Origin: an uncultured Roseburia sp.
Lineage (GTDB): Bacteria; Bacillota_A; Clostridia; Lachnospirales; Lachnospiraceae
Length of the DNA: 23,369 bases
Direction of reading: 5' to 3'
NCBI GenBank assembly: GCA_900753715.1
Contig: CAAEAE010000029.1
Coordinates: 1 to 23,369 of the forward strand
The position numbers and the translations under genes were made by a program. This document shows positions 15,035 through 23,339 of this stretch, in pieces (position 1 is the first letter of the stretch; every line of letters begins with the position of its first letter). The notes below the pieces were generated by a model. It was not told where the DNA came from, ran no database searches, and was given only the letters and a program-made list of their open reading frames with translations.

Positions 15035-15099
15035 ACTGAAACGACTTCACGGCGAGCGTCTGCAAAATGAGAAAAATGAATCGATAAATTCAGGATTTG

Positions 15100-15131
15100 A
15101 CCGGGGCGGGGAAACTCGCCCCGGTTTTTTG
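15100..15131 (+). terminator. Intrinsic terminator after spoVAE
   Basis: CCGGGGCG (15101-15108) pairs with CGCCCCGG (15117-15124), loop GGGAAACT, followed by six T residues (15125-15130). It is almost identical in sequence to the terminator after the surface-protein gene at 21211. Confidence 0.9.
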
Positions 15132-15161
15132 GAAAAATATATTAAAAGTTTACGGAATGAC

Positions 15162-15192
15162 TTGACTTGTCCCCTAAGGGATAGCGTATAAT
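15162..15192 (+). promoter_or_regulatory. Upstream promoter with 19-base spacer and central dyad
   Basis: TTGACT (15162-15167), a 19-base spacer, and a perfect TATAAT (15187-15192). The spacer holds the dyad CCCT-A-AGGG (15172-15180). An over-long spacer with a dyad in it is the hallmark of promoters activated by MerR-family regulators; no MerR gene is in the window. Together with the downstream promoter it occupies the gene-free stretch 15035-15357, in which I see nothing else apart from the terminator. Confidence 0.45.
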
Positions 15193-15238
15193 ACTACGGA
15201 TAAAAATTTGTGATGGGGTTTGTCATATGTCAGATTGG

Positions 15239-15267
15239 TTTACATTTTCTGGCTATTCGGGTATAAT
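15239..15267 (+). promoter_or_regulatory. Sigma-A-type promoter of the surface-protein gene
   Basis: TTTACA (15239-15244), a 17-base spacer and TATAAT (15262-15267), very close to the housekeeping consensus. The predicted start near 15274 leaves a leader of about 84 bases before the ATG at 15358, and supports that start over upstream in-frame codons. Confidence 0.65.
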
Positions 15268-15357
15268 GAAAAGAGTGAATTTATGACAACGAATGCCTGC
15301 GTATTACGAGGCTGGACATACAATCGCAGTACATATTTGTTGAAGGAGGAATCACAT

Positions 15358-18300
15358 ATGAAAAAACGGGTACTTGGTCTGTTTATGGCGCTGATGCTTG
15401 GGGTGACGTCAATGCCTACGACGGCGTTGGCGGCAGAGGCGGATGCGGTGAGCAGTATCTCCACCGTGGAGACAGTGAACAATGAAAGCAAAGGGGAGAC
15501 CGAGGATAAGTCCGGCGAGGCGGAAGCCGAGGGCGAGACCGGTGAGACCAAAGCCGAGGGCGAGACCGGCGAGGCGGAAGCCGAGGGCGAGACCGGTGAG
15601 ACCAAAGCTGAGGGCGAGACCGGCGAGGCGAAAGCCGAGGGTGAAACCGGAGAGAACGGAACCGAAGGCAAGTTCGGTGAGGCGAAAGCCGGGGGTGAAA
15701 CCGGGGAGAACGGAACCGAAGGCAAGACCGGTGAGGTGAAAGCCGAGGACAAGACCGGTGAAACAGAAAACGGGGACGAGATCGGCGAGGCGGAAACCGA
15801 GAGTAAGATCGGCGAGACCAACGCCGGGGGCGAAAACGGTGAGGAGAGCACACTGACGGTGCAGGCTGTTCAGGACATGATCGATGCCCTGCCCGGTGTG
15901 GACGCCCTTTCCGGGATGAACGAGGACGAGCTGAACGCAGCATACGAGGCGGTTCAGGCGGCATACGATGCCTACGACGCATTGACTGCGGAGGAGCAGG
16001 CGCAGATTACGGGCGCAGACTGCTTTGAGACGCTGTTCGGCTGGTTCAATGCGCAGATTGCGCCGTTGGAGGATGGTAAGCAAAGCTGCTCCTATGGTTA
16101 CTTTGACGCCATGGCAGGTGATTGGCAGCCTAAGACGGCTAATTGCGACGTTGTTACTGCGGACACGGGAACCATAGCGGGCTGGTGGATTGTGCAGGGC
16201 AATGTAACCATCAATGGCGATTTACATATGGGTAGTGCTGCTGATGGGGCGGGTTATCTCATTCTTGCTGACGGCGCAACGCTGACGGTCAACGGCTCAG
16301 TGTATGTCGATGCTAATGGATGCAAAATCTACGCGGCGAGCGAAACTTACGAAAATTGGGGCAGTTTGATTATTAAGGCTGACGGTGACAATGCAGCACT
16401 CACCGGAAATGAAGAAGGGAGTGGACTTAGTATCTTCAGCGGCAGGCTGGAGGCGTACAGTGCATCCGGAAAGGGATCTGTAAATGTTGGTCTGAGCAAC
16501 AACATGGGGTATATAAAAGCCACGGCCGACAACAATAAATTGGCATACGAGGAGTGGGGTGGTCGACTTGGTTTGTCGTTCACCAATCTTGTTCTTGAGT
16601 ATTGTGATCACTGCCATGAGGATGATGTGGATGAAAGCTATTTCCAATATGTGTCTGATGGCGAAGGAAGTCATAGAAAGACCTGCAAACGCTGTGGCTA
16701 TAGCAAGAATGAGGATTGTGAAGCGAACGCAGGTTACGAACCGAAGGATGAAAATGAACATTATCAGCTCTGCGAGTGCGGGTATGAGTTTGGTACGAGC
16801 GAGCACTCTATGAGGACATTGCCGACAGAAGACGGCAAAAAGCACATTTCCAAATGCGAGGTGTGTGGCTATGCTGCGAACGGCACAGGGGAGGCAGACC
16901 ATGTTTGGGATACGACAACAGGCGCATGCACGACCTGCGGCTTTGCACCGGTAGCCATGGACAGCGAGGGCAATCTCTATGCTTCTGTGACGAAAGCCTT
17001 GGATGCAGTTGCGGACGGCAAGGCGGAGTATGCGAAGCTGTATTCCCCCAAAGGCGGAGAAGGAACAAGAATTACCGTAAGCGGTATTAGCTTCGACCAC
17101 CCGGGCAAGACGGTTACATTGCAGATGAATGGGTATATACTGGATGGAGTTGGTGGCCCGACTTTGAAGGTTGTCGGCGGAACACTGATCATCACAGAAG
17201 ATGCATACATATGCAATACAGATACCGAGAATGTCAACCCTGCTGTTGAGGTTTCCGGCGGCAAACTGATTTTTCAAAACAATTTGAGAGCAGAGGGCGG
17301 TGGCGAAGGTGCCACGCGCAAGGCTGCAATTACTGCCACAGGCGGCAAATTGCAATTTGACAGCAGGCTGACTTTGTATGGCAGTCTGACGATTACCGGC
17401 AGCGCAGAACTGACAAAGAAGCTGGACTGTGCCACTGGTGAGTTCAGGTCAGATGGCGGTGAGACCGCCGCCCGGGTATCGGTGGTTGGTTCAACGGTAT
17501 ACAAAAATGTGTATGAACTGCTGGAAGATGGCTGTGGCTTTAGGGTGTATCATGGTGAATCGCAGCAGTTTGTAGGCGGCGGTGACGACGTTAAAACACT
17601 GACGCAGGATGTTGAAATCGGATGGCATACGCACAGCTATGCAGAGGTGGAAGGTAAGGAATACCGGGAATGTGCATGCGGCAAAACCTGTTCGCATGAG
17701 GACGGCTATCACAATAACGGCACATGCGCTGTCTGCGGTAAACCCTGCCCGCACACGAATGTGGATAAGAGCGACTATACCTGTAAGGGCTGCGGCGAGC
17801 AAATGAGTGTGAAGATTCAAAAGCAAAACGGCTCACCTGAATATAGCACAGACTTCAGGGCGGCAATGGGCAATGCAGAGGACGGCACCACAATCACCCT
17901 GCTGGCAGATATTATTATGGAAGGCTGGAATAAGAGAGCAGAGCTTTCCGGCGATGGCAAAACGGTTACACTGGATTTGAACGGACACAAAACCTCGGGC
18001 GTATTTATTGACGTTGGGGATGGTAAAAACTACACCTCCTGCACACTGAAAATCATCGGCGACGGAAATATTGAAGACCGCAACGTGACAGTCTCTGTGA
18101 AAGCCACACTGGATCTGAGCGGATGGACAGGCGGCACGATCAGCACGATCAGTATATCGGACAATAGTGCCTACGACGCGAAAGATAAACCCGGACTTAT
18201 CATCGGACAGAATGAGGGTACGATTCAAAAGTTGCATTTCGGAAATAATCGGTTAACCGAAATAACGAACATTAAATTGAGCGGCGGCAGCTATGACGCG

Positions 18301-21198
18301 ATTGAGGTAATGGACTTTGAACCGCTTCAGCTTGGCAAGCTGCTTGCGCCCGGGTATGCATTCCAATACGCAGATGGGACATATGAGAGTTATACACGAA
18401 CACTTAAGAAAGAAAATATCTACAACCTCACGGTCGTAAAGTGCCCGCATGATCAGGTGGAAAGCGGCATTTGTGCATACTGCAATACGACGGGCATTGC
18501 GGCGACACTGGATGGGGTGGTATATGACGATATTGACAAGGCAGTCGAGGCTTGGCTGAGTAACGGCGGTGTGTTGAAGCTGTATAAAGCATACAATGCG
18601 GCTATTGATTTCAGCACAGCTGCAAACAAGAATCTTACCATTGACCTGAATGGGTATGATTTCAACATAGATAATAACAGCATGAATCTGAGCGGCGCAA
18701 ACCTGACAATCATGGATACCACAGAAAGGGGGAATGGCTGGTTCGGTGGGATGATTGCGGACAGCGGTACACTGATACTTGAGAGCGGCATGCTGGATCT
18801 GAGCGTACCGGAAGGTTCCACCGCTACGATTTCCCTCCGCGGCGGAAGGCTGCATGTCGGTACGGGAAAAATCGCTGTTCCCGCCTACAAGATGCTGGAG
18901 GGAGGATGTTATCTGAAGAATGGGAATCTCACGGTTTCCCCTTCGCATGACGAGTTTACCTATGGGCAATGCTATACGGTTGGAAAAACGGACATTACGG
19001 TTACCGGCGATAAGGTAGGCGAGGTTGAACTGGGCAAGTATCTGGTTCCCATCGATACAACTGTGGAGGTCAACGACGGGGATGTCGCAAGAGTGTCCTT
19101 TGAGTGGTATGTGTTGAATGAGGATGGCACCACAGCGTTACTTGTAACAAGCAACGCAGATAGCAGATTGATAAACGGCGAGGCTGCCTATGATGTCAAG
19201 ACGGACGGCTCGGAATACAAGGATAAGGGCTGGAAGTCTCTGGAAAAGAACAAAACCTACAAGCTCCTCTGTGTGGTGATCGGAAAAGCGGAAGACGGTG
19301 CTTATCGCTGGCAGACGGTATTCCAGGGCTACGAACTGAAAATACTTCCGCCCAGCCTGAAGGATACGGAGATTGAATTCCTGGTCGGCGGCAGTAATCA
19401 AGTTGCATTTAACCCTGACAGTGCAACCACCATCAAGGGAGCATATGTCGTAAAATTTAACGGTGTTCCTCTGGTTGAGGGTGAAGACTATACGGTTGTT
19501 GATAACAGCGATACTGCATCGGCGGTGGGCGAGTACACACTGAAAATCGAGGGAAAGAGCCCGAATTACAGTGGCACAAAGACCGCCGACTGGGAGGTTG
19601 TGCCGCATAAGCTGCTCAGGATAGCAGTGTATTCGGGATCCAAACAATATGATGGTCTGGCGGATTTGCCGAAGGATGCTATAACCGGTGAATTTATGAG
19701 CGCCGAGGGAGGTTATTCGTCTCTCATTCAGTTGCAAGAGGGAAAGGATTATACGTTGTACGCGGCGTACCTTACGGATATAAATGCAGGCACGGAGGCG
19801 AAGGATTTCGTTGTCACGGTAACGCTGTTAAATAAAAATTATGAATTCATGGATGGCTCAACAAGAGACACCTTTACGCAGGCTAAATATCCGTCGACCA
19901 AGATCACGGTCGAGAAGGCACTTATCCCTTGGTTTGCAGGGGACACGCTCACCGTTATGAACAATCTTGCGCACAGCTATACGGTCGATTTGTCTGCGGT
20001 ACTGCAGCGCGCGTTGGGGCCGGACAGCCGGATGGAATACGGCGATGTGATCTATGGAGACATCACGGTTGATCTTGGCAGCTATTACAATGCTGCACAG
20101 GGCGAAGCAAGGATTGAAAACGGCAAGCTGATCCTGCCGATTCAGGCTGTGGATACGGAGACAGAGAAAGCAATCGGCAAGGTTACCGTAAATGTCAGCT
20201 CCACAAACATTCTGGACTTTATCCTGACTATTGATGTCAGTGCCACGAACAAATTCCTTCCGCAGCCGGACGGTGAGCTGACGTTCAGCCCCGCCGAGAT
20301 CACTTACGGCGATACATTGGACAAGATTACCATCAGCGGCACCATGAAGTACGATGGCAAGGTGGTTCCCGGTAAATTCACATGGCAGGATGCCGGTTAT
20401 GCGCCCGGCGTCGGCATATATCCGGCTATCTGGATATTTACGCCGGATAATGACACAATTTACGAAAGTGTCAACGGCGAGAAGAGCATCAAGGTCAACC
20501 GGGCAACCCCTACCGGTACGCCCGGCTACACCAGGATCACTTCCGCAGGCAAGACGCTGGCGGATGCGGAGCTTTCACTGACGGGCGGTACCCTGAACCC
20601 CGGTAAAGGTACACTGGAGTGGATCGATGAGGATGGCAATGTGCTGGAGGATACGACCCCGGTTGAGGCAAACAAGATCTACAAGTGGCGATTCACGCCC
20701 GACAGTGTCCATTACACTACCCTGACCGGCGGAATTGAGCTGTATCATGTAGATGCACCTGCAACCCCCGCACCCGCAACGCCTGCGCCCAACCCTTACT
20801 ACATTATGGACGGCGCAAACAGCAACTGGGTGCTGAATGAGGATGGCAGCATGGCAATCAGAGGGAACGGCGCGTTCTCCAAGTTTACTGGTGTCAAGGT
20901 GGACGGTGTCCTGATCGATCCGTCAAATTACACCGTAAAGGAAGGCTCCACCATTGTCACGCTGAAGGCAGAGTATCTGAACACCCTCTCTGAGGGCAGC
21001 CACAGCTTTGAGATCCTGTGGGTGGACGGCTCCGCGGCTACCGACTTTACGGTGACGGGAAATGCGGCGGACTATATCACGGTGAATGCACCCCAGACCG
21101 GCTTGGACAGCCATGTGATGTTCTGGCTGCTCCTGGCACTTGCAATCCTGTCGGGACTGGCGGCGGACACCTTCAAAAGAGTAAAGAAACAACAGTAA
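15358..21198 (+). CDS. Giant modular cell-wall-anchored surface protein
   Basis: A 1946-residue secreted protein. ATG 15358 has AAGGAGGA seven bases upstream and opens a clear signal peptide (cleavage near ALA, residue 25). Regions in order: a 9-residue acidic repeat (49-~160); a helical FIVAR-like segment (~165-238, ELNAAYEAVQAAYDAYDALT); a beta-strand region (~240-410); three modules that each join a CxxC-rich ribbon (Cys416-527, Cys772-~812, Cys1029-~1046) to a strand segment with a LxLNGY/H turn; Ig-like, YDG/MBG-type domains (~1200-1720); a Pro/Thr/Ala linker (~1798-1813); an X2-like domain; then APQTG (1911-1915), a hydrophobic helix and a KRVKK tail, a sortase-type wall signal of the PxTG variety. 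No enzymatic motif is seen; adhesion or glycan binding is the likely role. It is a single-gene transcript between two terminators. Confidence 0.88.
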   Translation: MKKRVLGLFMALMLGVTSMPTTALAAEADAVSSISTVETVNNESKGETEDKSGEAEAEGETGETKAEGETGEAEAEGETGETKAEGETGEAKAEGETGENGTEGKFGEAKAGGETGENGTEGKTGEVKAEDKTGETENGDEIGEAETESKIGETNAGGENGEESTLTVQAVQDMIDALPGVDALSGMNEDELNAAYEAVQAAYDAYDALTAEEQAQITGADCFETLFGWFNAQIAPLEDGKQSCSYGYFDAMAGDWQPKTANCDVVTADTGTIAGWWIVQGNVTINGDLHMGSAADGAGYLILADGATLTVNGSVYVDANGCKIYAASETYENWGSLIIKADGDNAALTGNEEGSGLSIFSGRLEAYSASGKGSVNVGLSNNMGYIKATADNNKLAYEEWGGRLGLSFTNLVLEYCDHCHEDDVDESYFQYVSDGEGSHRKTCKRCGYSKNEDCEANAGYEPKDENEHYQLCECGYEFGTSEHSMRTLPTEDGKKHISKCEVCGYAANGTGEADHVWDTTTGACTTCGFAPVAMDSEGNLYASVTKALDAVADGKAEYAKLYSPKGGEGTRITVSGISFDHPGKTVTLQMNGYILDGVGGPTLKVVGGTLIITEDAYICNTDTENVNPAVEVSGGKLIFQNNLRAEGGGEGATRKAAITATGGKLQFDSRLTLYGSLTITGSAELTKKLDCATGEFRSDGGETAARVSVVGSTVYKNVYELLEDGCGFRVYHGESQQFVGGGDDVKTLTQDVEIGWHTHSYAEVEGKEYRECACGKTCSHEDGYHNNGTCAVCGKPCPHTNVDKSDYTCKGCGEQMSVKIQKQNGSPEYSTDFRAAMGNAEDGTTITLLADIIMEGWNKRAELSGDGKTVTLDLNGHKTSGVFIDVGDGKNYTSCTLKIIGDGNIEDRNVTVSVKATLDLSGWTGGTISTISISDNSAYDAKDKPGLIIGQNEGTIQKLHFGNNRLTEITNIKLSGGSYDAIEVMDFEPLQLGKLLAPGYAFQYADGTYESYTRTLKKENIYNLTVVKCPHDQVESGICAYCNTTGIAATLDGVVYDDIDKAVEAWLSNGGVLKLYKAYNAAIDFSTAANKNLTIDLNGYDFNIDNNSMNLSGANLTIMDTTERGNGWFGGMIADSGTLILESGMLDLSVPEGSTATISLRGGRLHVGTGKIAVPAYKMLEGGCYLKNGNLTVSPSHDEFTYGQCYTVGKTDITVTGDKVGEVELGKYLVPIDTTVEVNDGDVARVSFEWYVLNEDGTTALLVTSNADSRLINGEAAYDVKTDGSEYKDKGWKSLEKNKTYKLLCVVIGKAEDGAYRWQTVFQGYELKILPPSLKDTEIEFLVGGSNQVAFNPDSATTIKGAYVVKFNGVPLVEGEDYTVVDNSDTASAVGEYTLKIEGKSPNYSGTKTADWEVVPHKLLRIAVYSGSKQYDGLADLPKDAITGEFMSAEGGYSSLIQLQEGKDYTLYAAYLTDINAGTEAKDFVVTVTLLNKNYEFMDGSTRDTFTQAKYPSTKITVEKALIPWFAGDTLTVMNNLAHSYTVDLSAVLQRALGPDSRMEYGDVIYGDITVDLGSYYNAAQGEARIENGKLILPIQAVDTETEKAIGKVTVNVSSTNILDFILTIDVSATNKFLPQPDGELTFSPAEITYGDTLDKITISGTMKYDGKVVPGKFTWQDAGYAPGVGIYPAIWIFTPDNDTIYESVNGEKSIKVNRATPTGTPGYTRITSAGKTLADAELSLTGGTLNPGKGTLEWIDEDGNVLEDTTPVEANKIYKWRFTPDSVHYTTLTGGIELYHVDAPATPAPATPAPNPYYIMDGANSNWVLNEDGSMAIRGNGAFSKFTGVKVDGVLIDPSNYTVKEGSTIVTLKAEYLNTLSEGSHSFEILWVDGSAATDFTVTGNAADYITVNAPQTGLDSHVMFWLLLALAILSGLAADTFKRVKKQQ
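15502..15852 (+). repeat. 27-base tandem repeat encoding a 9-residue acidic unit
   Basis: Twelve full units and a partial thirteenth, each 27 bases, encode variants of E-G-E-T-G-E-(A/T)-(K/E)-A (residues 49 to about 160). Units near the 5' end are almost identical at DNA level and alternate A-E-A and T-K-A endings, giving a 54-base higher-order unit; later units are degenerate. The repeat lies just behind the signal peptide and would form a flexible, negatively charged stalk. Confidence 0.9.
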
Positions 21199-21210
21199 CA
21201 CAAAACCTAT

Positions 21211-21237
21211 CGGGGCGGGGAAACCCGCCCCGTTTTT
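21211..21237 (+). terminator. Intrinsic terminator after the surface-protein gene
   Basis: CGGGGCGGG (21211-21219) pairs with CCCGCCCCG (21224-21232) across a GAAA tetraloop, followed by five T residues. It starts 12 bases after the stop codon and resembles the terminator at 15100. Confidence 0.9.
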
Positions 21238-21291
21238 AAAACCTGACGCGGCAGGAAAATGAAAAACTGAGAAGAGGAAGTGCGGATTTGC

Positions 21292-22029
21292 ATGGTACGA
21301 GTGGCATTTTGCGATGATGATCTGTCAATATTGCAGGATCTGAATGTGTTGATCGACAAATACCGGTTGGAGAGAAACCGGGACATAGAATATACGGCGT
21401 TCCGCAGTCCGCTTGAGCTTATCGCGGAGATCGAGCGGGGCGTGCGGTTTGACATTCTGTTTCTGGATGTGATCATGCCGGGGGAGAACGGCATTGAGGC
21501 GGCAAAGGAGATCCGGAAGTATGATGAGGGCGTGAAGATTATTTTTCTGACCTCCTCCTCGGAGTTTGCGGTGCAGTCCTACTCGGTGAACGCCAGATTC
21601 TACCAGCTTAAGCCGATCTGGGAGGAGGGCTTTTTCCGCCTGATGGATTCCGTGACGGAGGAATGCAGGAAGGAGCAGGAGAACAGCCTGATCCTGCGGT
21701 GCAAGACGGGAATTACGAAAATCGATCTGGGCAGGCTTATGTATAGCGAGGTGCTGCGGCGCACGCTGTTCTTTTACATGGACGACGGTAAGGTGCTTGA
21801 GAGCAGCGGCAGCATGGACGAGCTGTGGGAGCGTCTGGAGGGGAATGAGAGCTTTATGCACCCGCACAGATCCTTCCTTGTCAACATGGAATATATCCGG
21901 AATATTACCTACAAAGCGATCCTGATGGAGAATCAGGCGCAGATTCCCATACCACACGGGAAATACTCGGAGATCAAGAACCGGTATCTGGAATATGCGT
22001 TCAGCAGAAAGCAGGTATTTATGACATGA
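21292..22029 (+). CDS. LytTR-family response regulator
   Basis: A 245-residue response regulator of the AgrA/VirR type. The receiver domain (about 1-120) shows the acidic cluster CDDD near the N-terminus, the phospho-acceptor Asp59 in FLDVIMPGENG, the TSS switch residues and Lys107 in QLKPI. The C-terminal LytTR DNA-binding domain (about 135-240) has LGRLMYSEVLRRTLFFYMDDG and the closing HRSFLVNMEYIRNIT. ATG 21292 is preferred; GTG 21280 has its Shine-Dalgarno too close. It overlaps the kinase gene by four bases (ATGA), so the pair is translationally coupled. It probably controls genes downstream of the window or itself; the position behind the surface-protein gene also makes that gene a candidate target. 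Confidence 0.92.
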   Translation: MVRVAFCDDDLSILQDLNVLIDKYRLERNRDIEYTAFRSPLELIAEIERGVRFDILFLDVIMPGENGIEAAKEIRKYDEGVKIIFLTSSSEFAVQSYSVNARFYQLKPIWEEGFFRLMDSVTEECRKEQENSLILRCKTGITKIDLGRLMYSEVLRRTLFFYMDDGKVLESSGSMDELWERLEGNESFMHPHRSFLVNMEYIRNITYKAILMENQAQIPIPHGKYSEIKNRYLEYAFSRKQVFMT

Positions 22030-23321
22030 TGGCTTATGTGGCAAATGCGGTGTATGTGTTGAACGGCGCGCTGGTCGGCATCTTCGGGATGGTGCTGTCT
22101 GCCTCGTTCTGCGATATTGTCTGGACGGCAAAAAAGCGTCTGATCATGGCGGGCAGCATGGCGGCGATCCTGCTGCTTCAGGGAGGGTTATCCCTGTGGC
22201 TGGAGCCCACGGTCATTCCCTATCTCTATCCCTTCATCACGCATTTGCCGCTGGCACTGGTGCTGTGTCTTTTGAACGGGAAGCTTCTCTGGCCGGTGGT
22301 TTCGGTGCTGACCGCGTATCTCTGCTGCCAGCTCAGACGATGGCTGGCGCTTCTGGCGGTGGTATTGGTGTCCGGTGGCGAGCTGGTGCAGGAGGTGACG
22401 GAGCTTGTGGTCACGGTGCCGCTGCTCTTACTGCTGTTACATTTTGTATCCCCCGCAGTGCGCACGGTCTCCCGGGAGACTTCTTCCGTACAGTTCCGCT
22501 TCGGGCTGATCCCGGCGCTGGGCTATGGCTTTGACTATTTTACCAGAATATACACCGACCTGCTCTCCAAGGGCAGCCCTGCGGCTGTGGAGTTCATGCC
22601 CTTTGTGTGCAGCGTGGCGTATCTGGTCTTTGTGCTGCGAACCTCAGAGGAAAAGCAGGTGAGAAGCAGGCTGGAGCAGACACAGGCGACCCTGAATCTG
22701 CAGGTTTCACAGGCAGTCAGGGAGATTGAGGCGCTGCGCAAGTCCGACCGGAGAGCGGCGGCGTACCGTCACGACCTGCGCCATCACATGCAGTACCTTG
22801 CCGCCTGCATCGAAAATGGCAGGACGGAGCAGGCGCAGACCTACATAAAGGGAATCTGCTCGGAGATCGAGGCGCAGAAGGTCACGGTGTTCTGCGAAAA
22901 CGAGGCAGCCAACCTGATCTTTTCCGCCTTTGCGGGGCGGGCAAAGGAGCAGGGTGTCTCCATTTCCATAGCAGCGCGGATCCCCCAGAACCTCTCCATA
23001 GAGGAGAGCGATCTGTGCGTCCTTCTGTCAAATGCCTTGGAAAACGCGCTCCATGCCTGTGCGAAGATCGTGCAGAGAGGGCAGAGCGCCGGCATCGAGG
23101 TGTCCGCCTACGAGAAGTCCGGACAATTCTTCCTTCAGGTTATCAATCCCTGCGATGAGGAAGTTACGTTCTCGGAGGGAATCCCCGTGACGTACAGGCC
23201 GGGGCACGGAATCGGCGTCCGCAGCATCTGTGCCATCGCGGAACGGTACGGCGGCATTTACGCTTTTTCGGCGAAGGACGGCCGGTTTGTCCTGCGTGTT
23301 TCCCTTTTCACGGTTGATTGA
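22026..23321 (+). CDS. GHKL-type sensor histidine kinase, AgrC-like
   Basis: A 431-residue membrane sensor kinase. The first ~205 residues form about six hydrophobic helices with almost no extracellular domain, as in peptide-sensing AgrC-type kinases. A coiled segment (~208-240, RSRLEQTQATLNLQVSQAVR) links to the dimerisation helix YRHDLRHHMQYL with phospho-acceptor His249, and a GHKL ATPase domain with N box LLSNALENALHAC and G box GHGIGVRSI. The first ATG (22026) overlaps the stop codon of the response regulator. Signals for such kinases are often small peptides encoded nearby; none is visible inside the window, though the gene following at the right edge is cut off. Confidence 0.92.
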   Translation: MMAYVANAVYVLNGALVGIFGMVLSASFCDIVWTAKKRLIMAGSMAAILLLQGGLSLWLEPTVIPYLYPFITHLPLALVLCLLNGKLLWPVVSVLTAYLCCQLRRWLALLAVVLVSGGELVQEVTELVVTVPLLLLLLHFVSPAVRTVSRETSSVQFRFGLIPALGYGFDYFTRIYTDLLSKGSPAAVEFMPFVCSVAYLVFVLRTSEEKQVRSRLEQTQATLNLQVSQAVREIEALRKSDRRAAAYRHDLRHHMQYLAACIENGRTEQAQTYIKGICSEIEAQKVTVFCENEAANLIFSAFAGRAKEQGVSISIAARIPQNLSIEESDLCVLLSNALENALHACAKIVQRGQSAGIEVSAYEKSGQFFLQVINPCDEEVTFSEGIPVTYRPGHGIGVRSICAIAERYGGIYAFSAKDGRFVLRVSLFTVD

Positions 23322-23339
23322 GGACATTTTTCGGTCGAT
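23310..23339 (+). promoter_or_regulatory. Direct repeat CGGTYGATT, possible LytTR binding site
   Basis: ACGGTTGAT (23310-23318) and TCGGTCGAT (23331-23339) are 21 bases apart start to start, two helical turns. LytTR regulators bind paired 9-base direct repeats with this sort of spacing, and the first copy matches the general LytTR consensus at eight of nine positions. The first copy overlaps the last codons of the kinase gene. Confidence 0.35.

Noticed and set aside
15220..15357. 46-residue N-terminal extension of the surface protein
   Set aside because: It overlaps the second promoter and precedes a textbook signal peptide with a perfect ribosome binding site at 15358.
15482..15739. Arg/Pro/Lys-rich open frame in another plus-strand frame
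   Set aside because: It is a frame-shifted reading of the same 27-base repeat, inside the surface-protein gene.
15240..15851. Pro/Ser/Val-repeat open frame on the minus strand across the tandem repeat
   Set aside because: The 27-base repeat has no stops in several frames, so long alternative frames are automatic; there is no ribosome binding site for it.
15502..15852. Tandem repeat considered as a CRISPR array
   Set aside because: Units are contiguous with no spacers, in frame, and encode a 9-residue protein repeat.
16297..17355. 352-codon open frame on the minus strand
   Set aside because: It is antisense to the surface protein, rich in Cys, Ile and Ala without any motif or ribosome binding site.
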